A stretch of DNA of 64,000 nt from JAAGZL01 sp050288625 (GTDB taxonomy: Bacteria; Pseudomonadota; Gammaproteobacteria; Chromatiales; Chromatiaceae), in NCBI GenBank assembly GCA_050288625.1, contig JBNKEE010000032.1, positions 1 to 64,000 of the forward strand, written 5' to 3'. Shown here piece after piece: positions 47,668 to 56,002 of the stretch. The notes below the pieces were generated by a model that had not been told where the DNA came from, did no database searches, and saw only the letters and a program-made list of their open reading frames with translations. The translations under genes were made by a program, and so were the position numbers. Within the stretch, counting starts at the first letter, position 1, and the number at the start of each line of letters is the position of its first letter.

Positions 47668-48219
47668 ATGAGTGGTAATGAGAAAAACATCTTGATTATA
47701 GGCATGGGCAACGTCCTGATGCAGGACGAGGGCGTGGGTGTGCGTGCGGTGGAGGAGTTGGAGAACCGCTACCGTATCCCGGAGCATGTACGGGTGGTAG
47801 ACGGCGGTACCACCGGGATGGAGCTGTTCGATCCCATACGTCACTGCGATCATCTGATCGTGGCCGATGCGGTAAACACCGGGGCACCCTATGGGTCCCT
47901 AGTGCGCATCGCCGATGAGGAGATACCGGCCTTTTTTCAGACCAAGATATCCAATCATCAGCTGGGTCTCTCCGATCTGCTGGGGTTGCTTACCATCAAG
48001 GGCGAAGGCCCAGAGCATGTGGTGCTCATAGGCATGGTCCCACATTCTCTGGACAATAAACTGGGCCTGACCCCGGAAGCGGCTAAAGGTCTGGATGGCA
48101 TGGTCGCCATGCTGGTTAGGGAATTGGCAGATCTGGGTATAGACCTGGAAGAGCGTAGCGAGCCTGTTGCTGGTCAGTGGCGCAAACAGGCGGATAAGGA
48201 GCAGGCGCAATGTGCATAG
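47668..48219 (+). CDS. hybD: hydrogenase maturation endopeptidase (HybD)
   Basis: 183 residues of the peptidase M52 family, which clips the C-terminal tail of HybC after nickel insertion. GMGNVLMQDEGVG at the N-terminus includes the nickel-ligand Glu; the Asp in DAVNTG and the His in GMVPHSLDN are the other expected ligands. ATG at 47668. Overlaps the following hypC-type gene by ten bases. Confidence 0.93.
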   Translation: MSGNEKNILIIGMGNVLMQDEGVGVRAVEELENRYRIPEHVRVVDGGTTGMELFDPIRHCDHLIVADAVNTGAPYGSLVRIADEEIPAFFQTKISNHQLGLSDLLGLLTIKGEGPEHVVLIGMVPHSLDNKLGLTPEAAKGLDGMVAMLVRELADLGIDLEERSEPVAGQWRKQADKEQAQCA

Positions 48220-48494
48220 GTGTTCCGGTCAAGATTATAGAGCCTGGCGAGTTCGTATCCCTGTGCGAGGGGCGCAACGGCCGGGAACAGGTCAATATGA
48301 TGTTGATCGGTCCGCAGCCGGCCGGCACCTGGGTGCTGAATTTCCTAGGCTCAGCGCGCGAGGTGCTCACAGAAACCGATGCCGACCATATCAATAAGGC
48401 CCTGGACGGGCTCGTCGCCATCATGCAGGGTGAGGATGAAGTGGATATCGACAGCTATTTTCCCGGACTGGGACCGACGGCGGAGGTGGCCTGA
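48210..48494 (+). CDS. hybG: HypC/HybG-type hydrogenase chaperone
   Basis: 94 residues, starting MCIGVPVKI with the essential Cys2 that carries the Fe(CN)2CO unit with HypD and binds the large-subunit precursor. Its position in a hyb operon suggests a HybC-dedicated HybG, although it could also be the only HypC of the cell. One-base overlap (TGATG) with the next gene. Confidence 0.88.
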   Translation: MCIGVPVKIIEPGEFVSLCEGRNGREQVNMMLIGPQPAGTWVLNFLGSAREVLTETDADHINKALDGLVAIMQGEDEVDIDSYFPGLGPTAEVA

Positions 48495-49105
48495 TGCAAG
48501 ATCCGCAAGCGGTAGCCGATAGTCTGGTTCAGGCCTTCGAAAGCATCCAACAGGAGGAGATGCAGGATATCCCGCTGCTCAATCCTCTGTTGCGTGTGGA
48601 GGCGTTGGGTTTTCGTGAGTATCAGGGGCGGATCATCGGCATCATAATAACCCCCTGGTTCATGAACCTGATTATGCTGCCTGGGGAGAACGATAACTGG
48701 GACGATCTGCAACTAGGAGATAAGCAGAAACATGAGTTTCCTGCAAACACATATACCTTTCTGGTGAATGAGATAGATGGGGTGGGTCGCTGTCTGAGCA
48801 ATTCACTATACTCACCTATGAACGAGTTTTATGACCAGGACCATGCAGTGGCCGCAGCCAAGAGTTTTCTTGATCTGCTCATGGTGCGACCAGAACATAA
48901 GGCAGATGTGATCGATGAAGATCTGCTGGGGAAGATCATGCGCGGCGAGGAGGTGCCTGAGATAGATCTGGACGATTTTGCAGAGGTGGAGCAATTAGAG
49001 GCTTCGACACCTGGGATATCCAAGACATGCCCTGAGCGTGCGCGAGTTAAAAAGGAGATCTCACGCAGAGATCTGTTACGGGGTGATTTTTTAGAAGAGA
49101 CATGA
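48494..49105 (+). CDS. hybE: hydrogenase assembly chaperone HybE
   Basis: 203 residues with the HybE/HupJ core (ITPWFMNLIMLPGE and NEIDGVGRCLSNSLYSPM). E. coli HybE interacts with the Tat-exported HybO precursor and helps its maturation. The C-terminal ~40 residues are an extension ending in EISRRDLLRGDFL, which strikingly resembles a twin-arginine motif although it sits at the wrong end of the protein. No rubredoxin domain. Last of the tightly overlapping hybD-hybG-hybE unit. Confidence 0.88.
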   Translation: MQDPQAVADSLVQAFESIQQEEMQDIPLLNPLLRVEALGFREYQGRIIGIIITPWFMNLIMLPGENDNWDDLQLGDKQKHEFPANTYTFLVNEIDGVGRCLSNSLYSPMNEFYDQDHAVAAAKSFLDLLMVRPEHKADVIDEDLLGKIMRGEEVPEIDLDDFAEVEQLEASTPGISKTCPERARVKKEISRRDLLRGDFLEET

Positions 49106-49159
49106 TTAATCATGGTCGGCATGCGCCGAACATTTTTATTTTATGATAGGAGAGATTCG

Positions 49160-49738
49160 ATGAGGCAAAAAATAGTGAAGATAATCATGCTGCTTTCTTT
49201 GTTGCCTGGTATGGCCCTGGCTCATACTGGCGTGGGAGAGACCACTGGGTTTATGCATGGAGTGGGGCATCCCATCGGCGGGGCGGATCACCTGCTGGCT
49301 ATGATTGCTGTTGGTATTTGGGCCGCGCAGATTGGTGGACGTGCCCTTTGGGTGGTTCCCTGCACCTTCGTAGGCGTTATGATCTTTGGCGGCATCCTCG
49401 GGTTTAGTGGTGTTCCAGTGCCTTTCATTGAACAGGGGATACTGCTGTCGGTTCTGATCCTGGGGGTATTGATCGCCGGGGCCTTCAAGCTGCCGCTGGT
49501 ATACAGCGCCATGATCGTTGGACTCTTCGCTATATTTCACGGCCATGCCCACGGAGCGGAGATGCCGGCTGCGATAACGGCTGCATCCTATACACTAGGT
49601 TTTGCCTTAGCCACCGCTATACTGCACCTGGCCGGCATGGGTCTGGGTGTGTTTGTGTCCAGGATAAAACTACCGGCGCTTACTCGCTTCGCCGGTGGCG
49701 CCATCGCACTCAGTGGAGTCTATCTGGCGATTGCCTAG
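49160..49738 (+). CDS. hupE: HupE/UreJ-type nickel permease
   Basis: 192 residues with a signal-like first helix (ends at MALAHTG) and six further membrane segments. The HupE motif HPIGGADHLLAM and FHGHAHGAEMP supply histidines proposed to bind Ni2+. It likely feeds nickel to the hydrogenase made by the same operon. ATG at 49160 with AGGAGA upstream is chosen over an earlier ATG at 49112, which would place 16 extra residues before the signal. Confidence 0.9.
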   Translation: MRQKIVKIIMLLSLLPGMALAHTGVGETTGFMHGVGHPIGGADHLLAMIAVGIWAAQIGGRALWVVPCTFVGVMIFGGILGFSGVPVPFIEQGILLSVLILGVLIAGAFKLPLVYSAMIVGLFAIFHGHAHGAEMPAAITAASYTLGFALATAILHLAGMGLGVFVSRIKLPALTRFAGGAIALSGVYLAIA

Positions 49739-49770
49739 TTAAACACTCTTTTCTCCTATCCTCTTTCATG

Positions 49771-49808
49771 CTCCCTCTCCCCGCCGGTGAGGGGGAGGAT
49801 GAGGGAGA
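49771..49808. repeat. REP-like palindrome after hupE
   Basis: CCTCTCCCC, an eight-base loop and GGGGGAGG pair imperfectly. Located 30 bp after the hupE stop, it may stabilise or end the hydrogenase mRNA. Same family as the other CCCTC/GAGGG palindromes of the window. Confidence 0.45.
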
Positions 49809-49848
49809 AGTCTAAGCCTGCTTTGCGTCACATGCACTTCACATCTCA

Positions 49849-49884
49849 TATCAATTGATGTCCCAATCGTTAGCTGGCAGTATC
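49849..49884 (+). repeat. 36-bp direct repeat, copy 1
   Basis: Begins with TATCAATTGATG, whose core ATCAATTGAT is a perfect palindrome, and has TAGCTGGCA 22 bases later. Copy 2 at 50701-50736 matches 30 of 36 bases with identical spacing. This copy starts 102 bp before the ATP-pyrophosphatase-like gene. In copy 1 only, GCTGGC can also pair with GCCAGC at 49891-49896. Confidence 0.65.
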
Positions 49885-49950
49885 AATAAAGCCAGCGAGC
49901 ATTACTTAAACGCGCTGTGCTTAACTTTACTCTAGGTTAAGGAAAAATAT

Positions 49951-50652
49951 GTGAGCAGAAAAACCCTTCTTTCATGGAGTAGTGGCAAAGACAGTGCGTG
50001 GGCTTTGCATGTTTTACGACAAGACCAGAGTGTTGATGTGGTCGGGCTGTTCTGCACCATCAACAAGGAGTTTGAACGCGTGGCTATGCATGGCGTGAGG
50101 CTCGAACTGCTGCAACAACAGGCAGAGAGTGCTGGTCTGCCATTACAGGTAATCGAGATTCCATATCCTTGTAGCGATAGTGAGTATGCATTCGCCATGA
50201 CAGAGTTCGTTGCTGCAGCCAGGGAAGATGACATTGAGTGTTTCGCCTTTGGTGATCTCTTTCTGGAAGATGTGCGACGATATCGTGAGGAGCGCCTGGC
50301 GGGTAGTGGCATAGCACCGATCTTTCCCCTTTGGGATATTCCTACACAGGACCTTTCCAGAGAAATGGTGGACGCTGGATTAAAGGCCATTATCACCTGT
50401 GTTGACCCAAAACACATTTCGCAGGAATTTGCCGGTAGGGAGTACAACGCATCTTTTCTGGACGATATTTCGCAAGAGATTGACCCTTGTGGAGAATATG
50501 GTGAGTTCCACAGCTTTGCCTTCGCCGGTCCCATGTTCCGCAACCCAATCGAAGTGAATGTGGGAAAGACGGTACATAGAGACGGCTTTGTCTTTGCTGA
50601 TCTATTACCATCAACACCTGATACGGTACCGCGCTCGGCTGCTGGCCGCTGA
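49951..50652 (+). CDS. Dph6-like ATP pyrophosphatase
   Basis: 233 residues of the adenine-nucleotide alpha-hydrolase-like PP-loop family (diphthine--ammonia ligase related). The PP-loop is LSWSSGKDSAWALH (residues ~7-20). FAFGDLFLEDVRRYREERL and DPCGEYGEFHSFAF match this family's conserved blocks. Bacteria do not make diphthamide, so the substrate is unknown; an amidation or thiolation via an adenylate is the likely chemistry. GTG start after AAGGAAAAAT. One member of a shared upstream-repeat pair. Confidence 0.85.
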   Translation: MSRKTLLSWSSGKDSAWALHVLRQDQSVDVVGLFCTINKEFERVAMHGVRLELLQQQAESAGLPLQVIEIPYPCSDSEYAFAMTEFVAAAREDDIECFAFGDLFLEDVRRYREERLAGSGIAPIFPLWDIPTQDLSREMVDAGLKAIITCVDPKHISQEFAGREYNASFLDDISQEIDPCGEYGEFHSFAFAGPMFRNPIEVNVGKTVHRDGFVFADLLPSTPDTVPRSAAGR

Positions 50653-50700
50653 GCGGTTGTGTTACCTGGAAGTGGGGTGAGGAGGGAAGCCTGATACTTG

Positions 50701-50736
50701 TATCAATTGATGTATCAATAAATAGCTGGCAATATC
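50701..50736 (+). repeat. 36-bp direct repeat, copy 2
   Basis: Same TATCAATTGATG...TAGCTGGCA block as at 49849-49884, 79 bp before the Mth938-like gene. Conserved spacing and position in front of two consecutive genes suggest a shared operator. Confidence 0.65.
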
Positions 50737-50779
50737 GCAGAACAGGAATGGTTTTGATAATAATTACGGTAGGGAAACG

Positions 50780-51124
50780 ATGATAACGCGTTACTCTTTC
50801 GGGACGATAGAGATAGATAATAAAACCTATAGCAGGGACCTGATGATTTTCCCCGATGGCTCTGTTCGTTCACCCTGGTGTCGTGCAGACGGTCATGTAC
50901 TTACTGTCTCTGATATTCAAGATATCTTGGAGGTCAGGCCAACATATCTCGTTGTTGGCACCGGCAGCCCAGGTATGATGCAACCGGATGCGGAGTTTGT
51001 GTCCAGGGTCGAGTCCAAGGGCATTAAATTAGCCATCCTGCCTACGACTCAGGCAGTGCGTGAATTCAATATGATGTCAGAGCAGGGCAGGGGCTGTGCT
51101 GGATGTTTTCATTTGACCTGTTAG
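50780..51124 (+). CDS. Mth938-like domain protein
   Basis: 114 residues of the Mth938-like family (PF04430). Characteristic segments: FGTIEIDNKTYSRDLMIFPDG, LVVGTGSPGMMQPDAE and ILPTTQAVREFN. Members occur in respiratory complex assembly contexts in eukaryotes, but the bacterial role is unknown. The C-terminus has CAGCFHLTC, a Cys pair plus Cys not seen in the shortest family members. Confidence 0.85.
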   Translation: MITRYSFGTIEIDNKTYSRDLMIFPDGSVRSPWCRADGHVLTVSDIQDILEVRPTYLVVGTGSPGMMQPDAEFVSRVESKGIKLAILPTTQAVREFNMMSEQGRGCAGCFHLTC

Positions 51125-51230
51125 GGAGGTGGTGAAGCAAATGTGGAAGTTCCTCACAATATTGATACTCAAATCATTGTATATTTCGCAACTCGTGAGT
51201 GTTTAATATTTTAGGAAATATGGAGAAAGT

Positions 51231-51782
51231 ATGAACAAGAAGTTACTTCTAACATTGATTGCCCCAGCACTGATTTTCGGTTTGTTAGCTACGTCGTGGG
51301 CAGACACAAGCCTTCCGGAGAAAAAACAAACTGAGCTGGGTCTCTACATTACAGCAAGCGAAGCCTTTGCAAAATGGCAGGAAAATCCAGGCGCAATAAA
51401 GATATTGGATGTCAGAACGCCAGGTGAGTATATATTTGTTGGCCATGCAGATATGGCGACAAATATTCCCCTTAAGTTGTTTAATGGTGAAACAGATCAA
51501 AAGACCAAAAAACCAGTTATGCCGCTAAATCAAAACTTCGTGGCAGAGGTTAACAAGAAATTCAAAAAAACTGACACCATTATGATTATGTGCCGATCAG
51601 GCTCAAGAAGTGCAAAGGCGGTCAATCTTCTGGCCAAGGCCGGTTTTAAGAATGTGTACACTGTTACCGACGGATTTGAGGGTGATAAATCTAAAGAAGG
51701 TAGAAGGACTGTTAACGGCTGGAAGAATGCCGATGCCAGTTGGACGTATAAACTTGATCCCAAATTAGTGTATAAACCTTAA
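51231..51782 (+). CDS. periplasmic rhodanese-like protein
   Basis: 183 residues. A signal peptide of ~25 residues ends at TSWADTS. The rhodanese domain covers ~45-175 with the active-site loop MCRSGSRSA (Cys nucleophile) and LDVRTPGEY. Probably carries sulfane sulfur in the periplasm. ATG with GGAGAAAG upstream; a strong terminator follows. Confidence 0.9.
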   Translation: MNKKLLLTLIAPALIFGLLATSWADTSLPEKKQTELGLYITASEAFAKWQENPGAIKILDVRTPGEYIFVGHADMATNIPLKLFNGETDQKTKKPVMPLNQNFVAEVNKKFKKTDTIMIMCRSGSRSAKAVNLLAKAGFKNVYTVTDGFEGDKSKEGRRTVNGWKNADASWTYKLDPKLVYKP

Positions 51783-51799
51783 TTACATCTAATTGAAAG

Positions 51800-51862
51800 A
51801 CCGGGTTAAGAGAAGAAATTTTTGTAAATATCAAAACTCCTTCTCTCTAACCCGGTTTTTTT
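51800..51862 (+). terminator. rho-independent terminator of the rhodanese gene
   Basis: ACCGGGTTAAGAGAAG (51800-51815) pairs with CTTCTCTCTAACCCGGT (51840-51856, one bulge), followed by a run of seven T. It lies about 20 bp after the stop codon. Confidence 0.9.
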
Positions 51863-52050
51863 GATACCTACCTTCACAGGTATGACTTTACTCTGTTTCT
51901 GCAATTTCATGTCCCGCTGCAATTCCGTGTTGTGTGAATACTAAAGCAGCGCTTATAAATACATATTCGACTATATTTACAAAGAGAAAACGGCAAGTCC
52001 GGCCTTATTGGTTTTAAGGTATCAGCTGCGACAATATTAAGGAGAATACA

Positions 52051-53970
52051 ATGCCAAAAGGAAATTTCACTGCCACGCTCTATCCTGGTTCCCAACTTTC
52101 CATCGATGATCTTACCGGCGGCCGACATCCGACCCCGGGGAATGTCGGTGTCTGCCTGTGTGGCGGTGGGTCACGGGCATTGAGTGCCGGCATGGGGCAA
52201 CTGCGCGCACTGCATCATTTGTGTAGCGATGATGGCGTGACCCTGCTGAGTCAGACCAAGGCCATCTCAACTGTATCAGGAGGGTCTTGGCTTGGGATCA
52301 GCTATGAATATCAGAAGAGCGTATCCGACGACGTATTCTTAAACCGCTATATAGAAAATCCCACAGATCTGACGCGTACCGAAATCGAGCATTTGCCAAA
52401 CGGTAATATCGGACAGCAGGTGACAAAGGAGTTCTCGGTTGCGGATATCGCGCTGCAGGCGCTGTTATGCTATCTGTTCGCAGACACGCCGGCGGATATG
52501 CTATGGCAGACGGTGATCGGAAAACATATCCTGTCACCGTACGGACTCTACCAGCCGACACGCGGCAACGCTCCCACTCTGGCGTTTTCCTATGATAGCG
52601 CTGCAGTCCAGAACATCCTGAACCTGCCCAACCAGAACCCGGCCCTTGTCGATACCCCATTCCTTACCTTGAGCAACAACGCCGTCAGACCATACTTCAT
52701 CTGCAATACCGCCATGTTCGTACAGGGCGCAGAGCCGAAACTGGGAGACTACCAATATCTGGCCCCGGTGCAGTGCACCCCGTTCTTTACCGGGATTGTC
52801 GGCAGCCCCGGAGGCACCGACGCCAACGGCAAGAGCCCCGGTGGTGGTGGCGTAACCTCGTTTGCCTTCAACTCGATCCTGAACGCCAACAATCAACCAG
52901 AGGTAACCATCGGCGAGCAGCGTCCATGGTCGATCATGGATAGCGTGGGAGCCAGCAGTGCGGCGTTTGCCGAGACCCTGGTCAATCTGTTCTCCCAGTG
53001 GCAGGCCGATACCGCCCATCTTGTGCAGGAGTTGCAACAACGTGGAGGCCGGGCAATGCAGTTCATCCAGGGTGGGATGGAGCCCCGTCAGGCTGCAGCG
53101 GCAAACCAATGGTTGGAAAGCATCTCCAACATCCGCACTGCCGATATGGACCACGCAACACTGTTGCAGAGAATGGCGCAGCACAAGCTGGCAAGGGGAG
53201 ATCTGCCAGACATATTGAGCAGCATCGCGACCGATATAGTTCCGCAATACAGCTACTGGCCGGTTACCAGCGCAACCCCTGACCCGAATATCCAGCCCAC
53301 CAGGTTTGCGGATGGCGGCAACCTGGAGAATACCGGCGTTGCCTCCATGCTGAGTTACTGCGATATCGACAATGTCATCTCCTTCATCAACTCCACCACT
53401 CTGCTGGCGCCGGCCAGCGCCAATCCGTCGCCCGCAGTGATCGTGGACCAGGCAACGCAGGTGATCACCACCGAGATCGAGGTGGACAGCCAGATACCAC
53501 CACTGTTCGGCTATCAACCATATTCCAAGGATGAGGGCACATATACACCCTATGACGGCGGTTCCAATATCAGCAAAAAGACCGCATGGGGCGTACACAA
53601 CCAGGTCTTTCTGAGTGCTGCATTCGCGGAATTCTTGAGCGGCATCTGGAATGCGGCCGGTGGTTCCAGCACACCGGCTATATATAAACAGGAACTATCT
53701 GTAATAGAGAATGACTGGTTCGGCGTAGCAGCAAGGGAGAATCCCATCACCTGTGTTTGGGTGTATACCAGCACCGTCACCGCTTGGGAAAGCCAATTAA
53801 ACGTCGACGTAAAAAAAGCGCTGGATGGACTGGCCAAGTTTCCAAACTATGACACCCTGAACACCGAGCTGACTCCTACGGAGATCAACCTGCTCGCCAG
53901 CCTGACCGCCTGGTCGGTCGCCAACGACGACAACAAGGATGTGTTTATTGATTTGTATCGGGATGAATAG
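52051..53970 (+). CDS. cPLA2/patatin-like phospholipase
   Basis: 639 residues, no signal peptide. It carries the Ser-Asp dyad layout of patatin/cPLA2 hydrolases: an oxyanion loop CGGGSRAL (~37-44), the nucleophile elbow VSGGSW (Ser76) and a distal FADGGNLENTGV (Asp421). The ~345-residue spacing between Ser and Asp and the SGGS elbow fit cytosolic-phospholipase-A2-like proteins better than small patatins. Predicted to hydrolyse acyl esters of (lyso)phospholipids; target membrane unknown. It stands alone in its operon, 80 bp upstream of AT-rich DNA before a Fic gene. An effector or antimicrobial role is possible but unsupported by linked secretion or immunity genes. Confidence 0.72.
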   Translation: MPKGNFTATLYPGSQLSIDDLTGGRHPTPGNVGVCLCGGGSRALSAGMGQLRALHHLCSDDGVTLLSQTKAISTVSGGSWLGISYEYQKSVSDDVFLNRYIENPTDLTRTEIEHLPNGNIGQQVTKEFSVADIALQALLCYLFADTPADMLWQTVIGKHILSPYGLYQPTRGNAPTLAFSYDSAAVQNILNLPNQNPALVDTPFLTLSNNAVRPYFICNTAMFVQGAEPKLGDYQYLAPVQCTPFFTGIVGSPGGTDANGKSPGGGGVTSFAFNSILNANNQPEVTIGEQRPWSIMDSVGASSAAFAETLVNLFSQWQADTAHLVQELQQRGGRAMQFIQGGMEPRQAAAANQWLESISNIRTADMDHATLLQRMAQHKLARGDLPDILSSIATDIVPQYSYWPVTSATPDPNIQPTRFADGGNLENTGVASMLSYCDIDNVISFINSTTLLAPASANPSPAVIVDQATQVITTEIEVDSQIPPLFGYQPYSKDEGTYTPYDGGSNISKKTAWGVHNQVFLSAAFAEFLSGIWNAAGGSSTPAIYKQELSVIENDWFGVAARENPITCVWVYTSTVTAWESQLNVDVKKALDGLAKFPNYDTLNTELTPTEINLLASLTAWSVANDDNKDVFIDLYRDE

Positions 53971-54110
53971 CAAAACACTAGTACTAACCATGTGTTTGAT
54001 TTGAACGGGTATTCAGTAAACCTGCGTTGTTATTCTATAGATTGGGTGCAATTTTGTACTTTTGGCAGATATTATTTGTATATTTTCCACTAATGTTATG
54101 TAATTATTAT

Positions 54111-54125
54111 GTACCATACTGGTAC
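54111..54125. promoter_or_regulatory. inverted repeat upstream of the Fic gene
   Basis: GTACC-ATACT-GGTAC is a perfect 5-bp-arm inverted repeat 70 bp before the Fic start, in an AT-rich stretch with promoter-like sequence (TATACTAATATATACAA). It could be an operator for the Fic protein's C-terminal winged-helix region or another regulator. Confidence 0.35.
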
Positions 54126-54194
54126 TAATTATACTAATATATACAACATATTATGTTAGAATATTGTAAATAATCAACCTGTCGATTTGTAAAT

Positions 54195-55343
54195 ATGCCG
54201 GCATCATTTAAGCACATTGATCTTAAATTGGTTAGTCCAGACTTTGATTCAAAGTTAATGGATGCCCTCATGGAGCTAGATCACCTTAGAAAATTAAGGT
54301 TATATGGCTCGACTGCGCCATGGCTGTTCTTTCAGCTTAAAGAAATATTTCATCTTTTAGAAAGTGTTGGTTCTGCAAGAATTGAAGGAAATCGAACTAC
54401 GATATCAGAATATATTGAGCAAAAGATTCAACAAAAGGAACATTCTGCTGAAAGGTTTTCAGAAATAGCTAACGTTGAACAAGCAATGACCTATATAGAG
54501 GAGCAAATTGATTCTGGTTCAGATATTTCACACCATTTTATACGTGAGCTGCATCAACTTGCGGTTGAAAACTTAACTGATGAAGGCGATAGAACTCCAG
54601 GCGCATATAGGACATGGGAAGTTGAAATTAATAAGTCTAACCATTTACCACCGGAACGACATTTAGTTCAAGGATATATGGATGAACTGATTGAATTCAT
54701 GAATCATGAAGACAATAAAAAGTATGACTTAATTAAGATAGCTATAATACATCATCGGTTTACTTGGATTCATCCGTTTGGTAATGGCAACGGACGTGTT
54801 GTTAGATTGTTAACATATGCATTGTTGATTAAATATGGATTTAGAGTTAAGGACGGGCAATTACTTAACCCTACGGCAGTATTTTGCAATGATCGCGAAA
54901 AATACTATGAATATCTTTCTATTGCCGATGAAGGAAGTGATGATTCATTACTTCAATGGTGTGAATATGTCTTAACTGGTATATGTGAAGAAATATCCAA
55001 AGTGAATTTGCTATTGGACCACAAATATTTGTCGAGTAATGTCCTCAAGCCGGCTATAGCTATAGGTCGTGAGCGTGGATTGATAAATAAAAATGAAGAG
55101 ATAGTGCTTAAAATGGGTATTGAGAGTCAGTCATTTAAAGCTTCAGATGTGGCTAAAGCCTTACCGAAACTTAAACCACGTCAGAAAACTCATCTGATAC
55201 AGAAGCTCAAATCCAATGGGATGATACGGCCGCTAAAGGAAAATGGCAGGGAGTATTATGTTGCATTTAATAATAATTATCTGATGCGCAGTTTAATTCA
55301 GATGTTGGAGCGTGAGAATTTTATACCATCAATCGATGAATAG
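54195..55343 (+). CDS. Fic-family protein, class II (N-terminal inhibitory helix)
   Basis: 382 residues. The active-site motif is HPFGNGNGRVVR (His193, Arg201), complete for AMP transfer. The inhibitory motif (S/T)xxxE(G/N) is SARIEG (Ser60-Glu64-Gly65) on the N-terminal helix, defining class II autoinhibition. Residues ~290-382 look like a winged helix (KASDVAKALPKLKPRQKTHLIQKL), possibly DNA binding. Stand-alone Fic enzymes AMPylate proteins; the target is unknown. The gene and its 200-bp leader are markedly AT-rich relative to the phospholipase gene, a sign of transfer. No separate antitoxin is needed for this class. Confidence 0.9.
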   Translation: MPASFKHIDLKLVSPDFDSKLMDALMELDHLRKLRLYGSTAPWLFFQLKEIFHLLESVGSARIEGNRTTISEYIEQKIQQKEHSAERFSEIANVEQAMTYIEEQIDSGSDISHHFIRELHQLAVENLTDEGDRTPGAYRTWEVEINKSNHLPPERHLVQGYMDELIEFMNHEDNKKYDLIKIAIIHHRFTWIHPFGNGNGRVVRLLTYALLIKYGFRVKDGQLLNPTAVFCNDREKYYEYLSIADEGSDDSLLQWCEYVLTGICEEISKVNLLLDHKYLSSNVLKPAIAIGRERGLINKNEEIVLKMGIESQSFKASDVAKALPKLKPRQKTHLIQKLKSNGMIRPLKENGREYYVAFNNNYLMRSLIQMLERENFIPSIDE

Positions 55344-55380
55344 TTTCTTTTGTAAAATACAAAGAGCCACAGCTCCGAAG

Positions 55381-55407
55381 GGCGCAATAACCAACATGCA
55401 TTGCGCC
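55381..55407. repeat. GGCGCAAT palindrome, copy 1
   Basis: GGCGCAAT (55381-55388) and ATTGCGCC (55400-55407) enclose an 11-base loop. The same element with only two loop differences is at 58981-59007, and the flanking GTATGA is also shared. Sits between the convergent Fic and ybaK genes. Confidence 0.75.
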
Positions 55408-55417
55408 GTATGATCTT

Positions 55418-55891
55418 TTAATCCCGTTGACATATCTTTGCAAACTTCCCTGAGGTCAGTTTTATTAGATCATCAGGCTTTAGCTCGATCTCCAGGCCCC
55501 TGCGCCCGGCGCTTACGAAAATGGTGGAATACTGTTGCGCTGACGAGTGCACTAGTGTCTTTAATCTCTTCTTTTGCCCCAGGGGGCTTACGCCTCCCAG
55601 AACATATCCTGTAGCTCTCTCAACATCAGGTGCTGTTGCCATGGCCGCCTTTTTTGCCCCGGCCGCCTTGGCTATAAGTTTCATGTTGAGTTTCGATGAT
55701 ACGGGAACCACGCCTACCGCTAACTCTTTGCCATCCAGGCTTACTACCAGCGTCTTGAATACCTGTTCTTCCGCTACCCCCATTTTCTCGGCCGCCTCGG
55801 CCCCATAAGATGTATTGGATGGGTCATGAGTGTATTCATGAACCTTGTAGGGTATTCCTGCCTTCTTGGCCGTATTTATTCCTGGAGTCAT
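55418..55891 (-). CDS. ybaK: Cys-tRNA(Pro) deacylase YbaK
   Basis: 157 residues of the YbaK/EbsC editing family, which hydrolyses Cys-tRNA(Pro) formed by ProRS. Characteristic blocks: TSYGAEAAEKMGV, VFKTLVVSLDG, VLGGVSPLGQKKRL and IFVSAGRRGLEIEL. Length is typical. ATG at 55891. Confidence 0.9.
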   Translation of the reverse strand: MTPGINTAKKAGIPYKVHEYTHDPSNTSYGAEAAEKMGVAEEQVFKTLVVSLDGKELAVGVVPVSSKLNMKLIAKAAGAKKAAMATAPDVERATGYVLGGVSPLGQKKRLKTLVHSSAQQYSTIFVSAGRRGLEIELKPDDLIKLTSGKFAKICQRD

Positions 55892-56002
55892 GTTGTTACC
55901 GTTGTCTGGTGAATCTTGGTGACAGTATACCCGTTGGCAAAGTAGGGTATGGCAGAAATATGTATACTATTCCTGAAAGTCAGCAATTTATACGAGGCTA
56001 AC

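Noticed and set aside
52534..53598. 354-codon minus-strand frame opposite the phospholipase gene
   Set aside because: The plus-strand frame has catalytic motifs and a normal start; the antisense frame reads as low-information translation of its complement.
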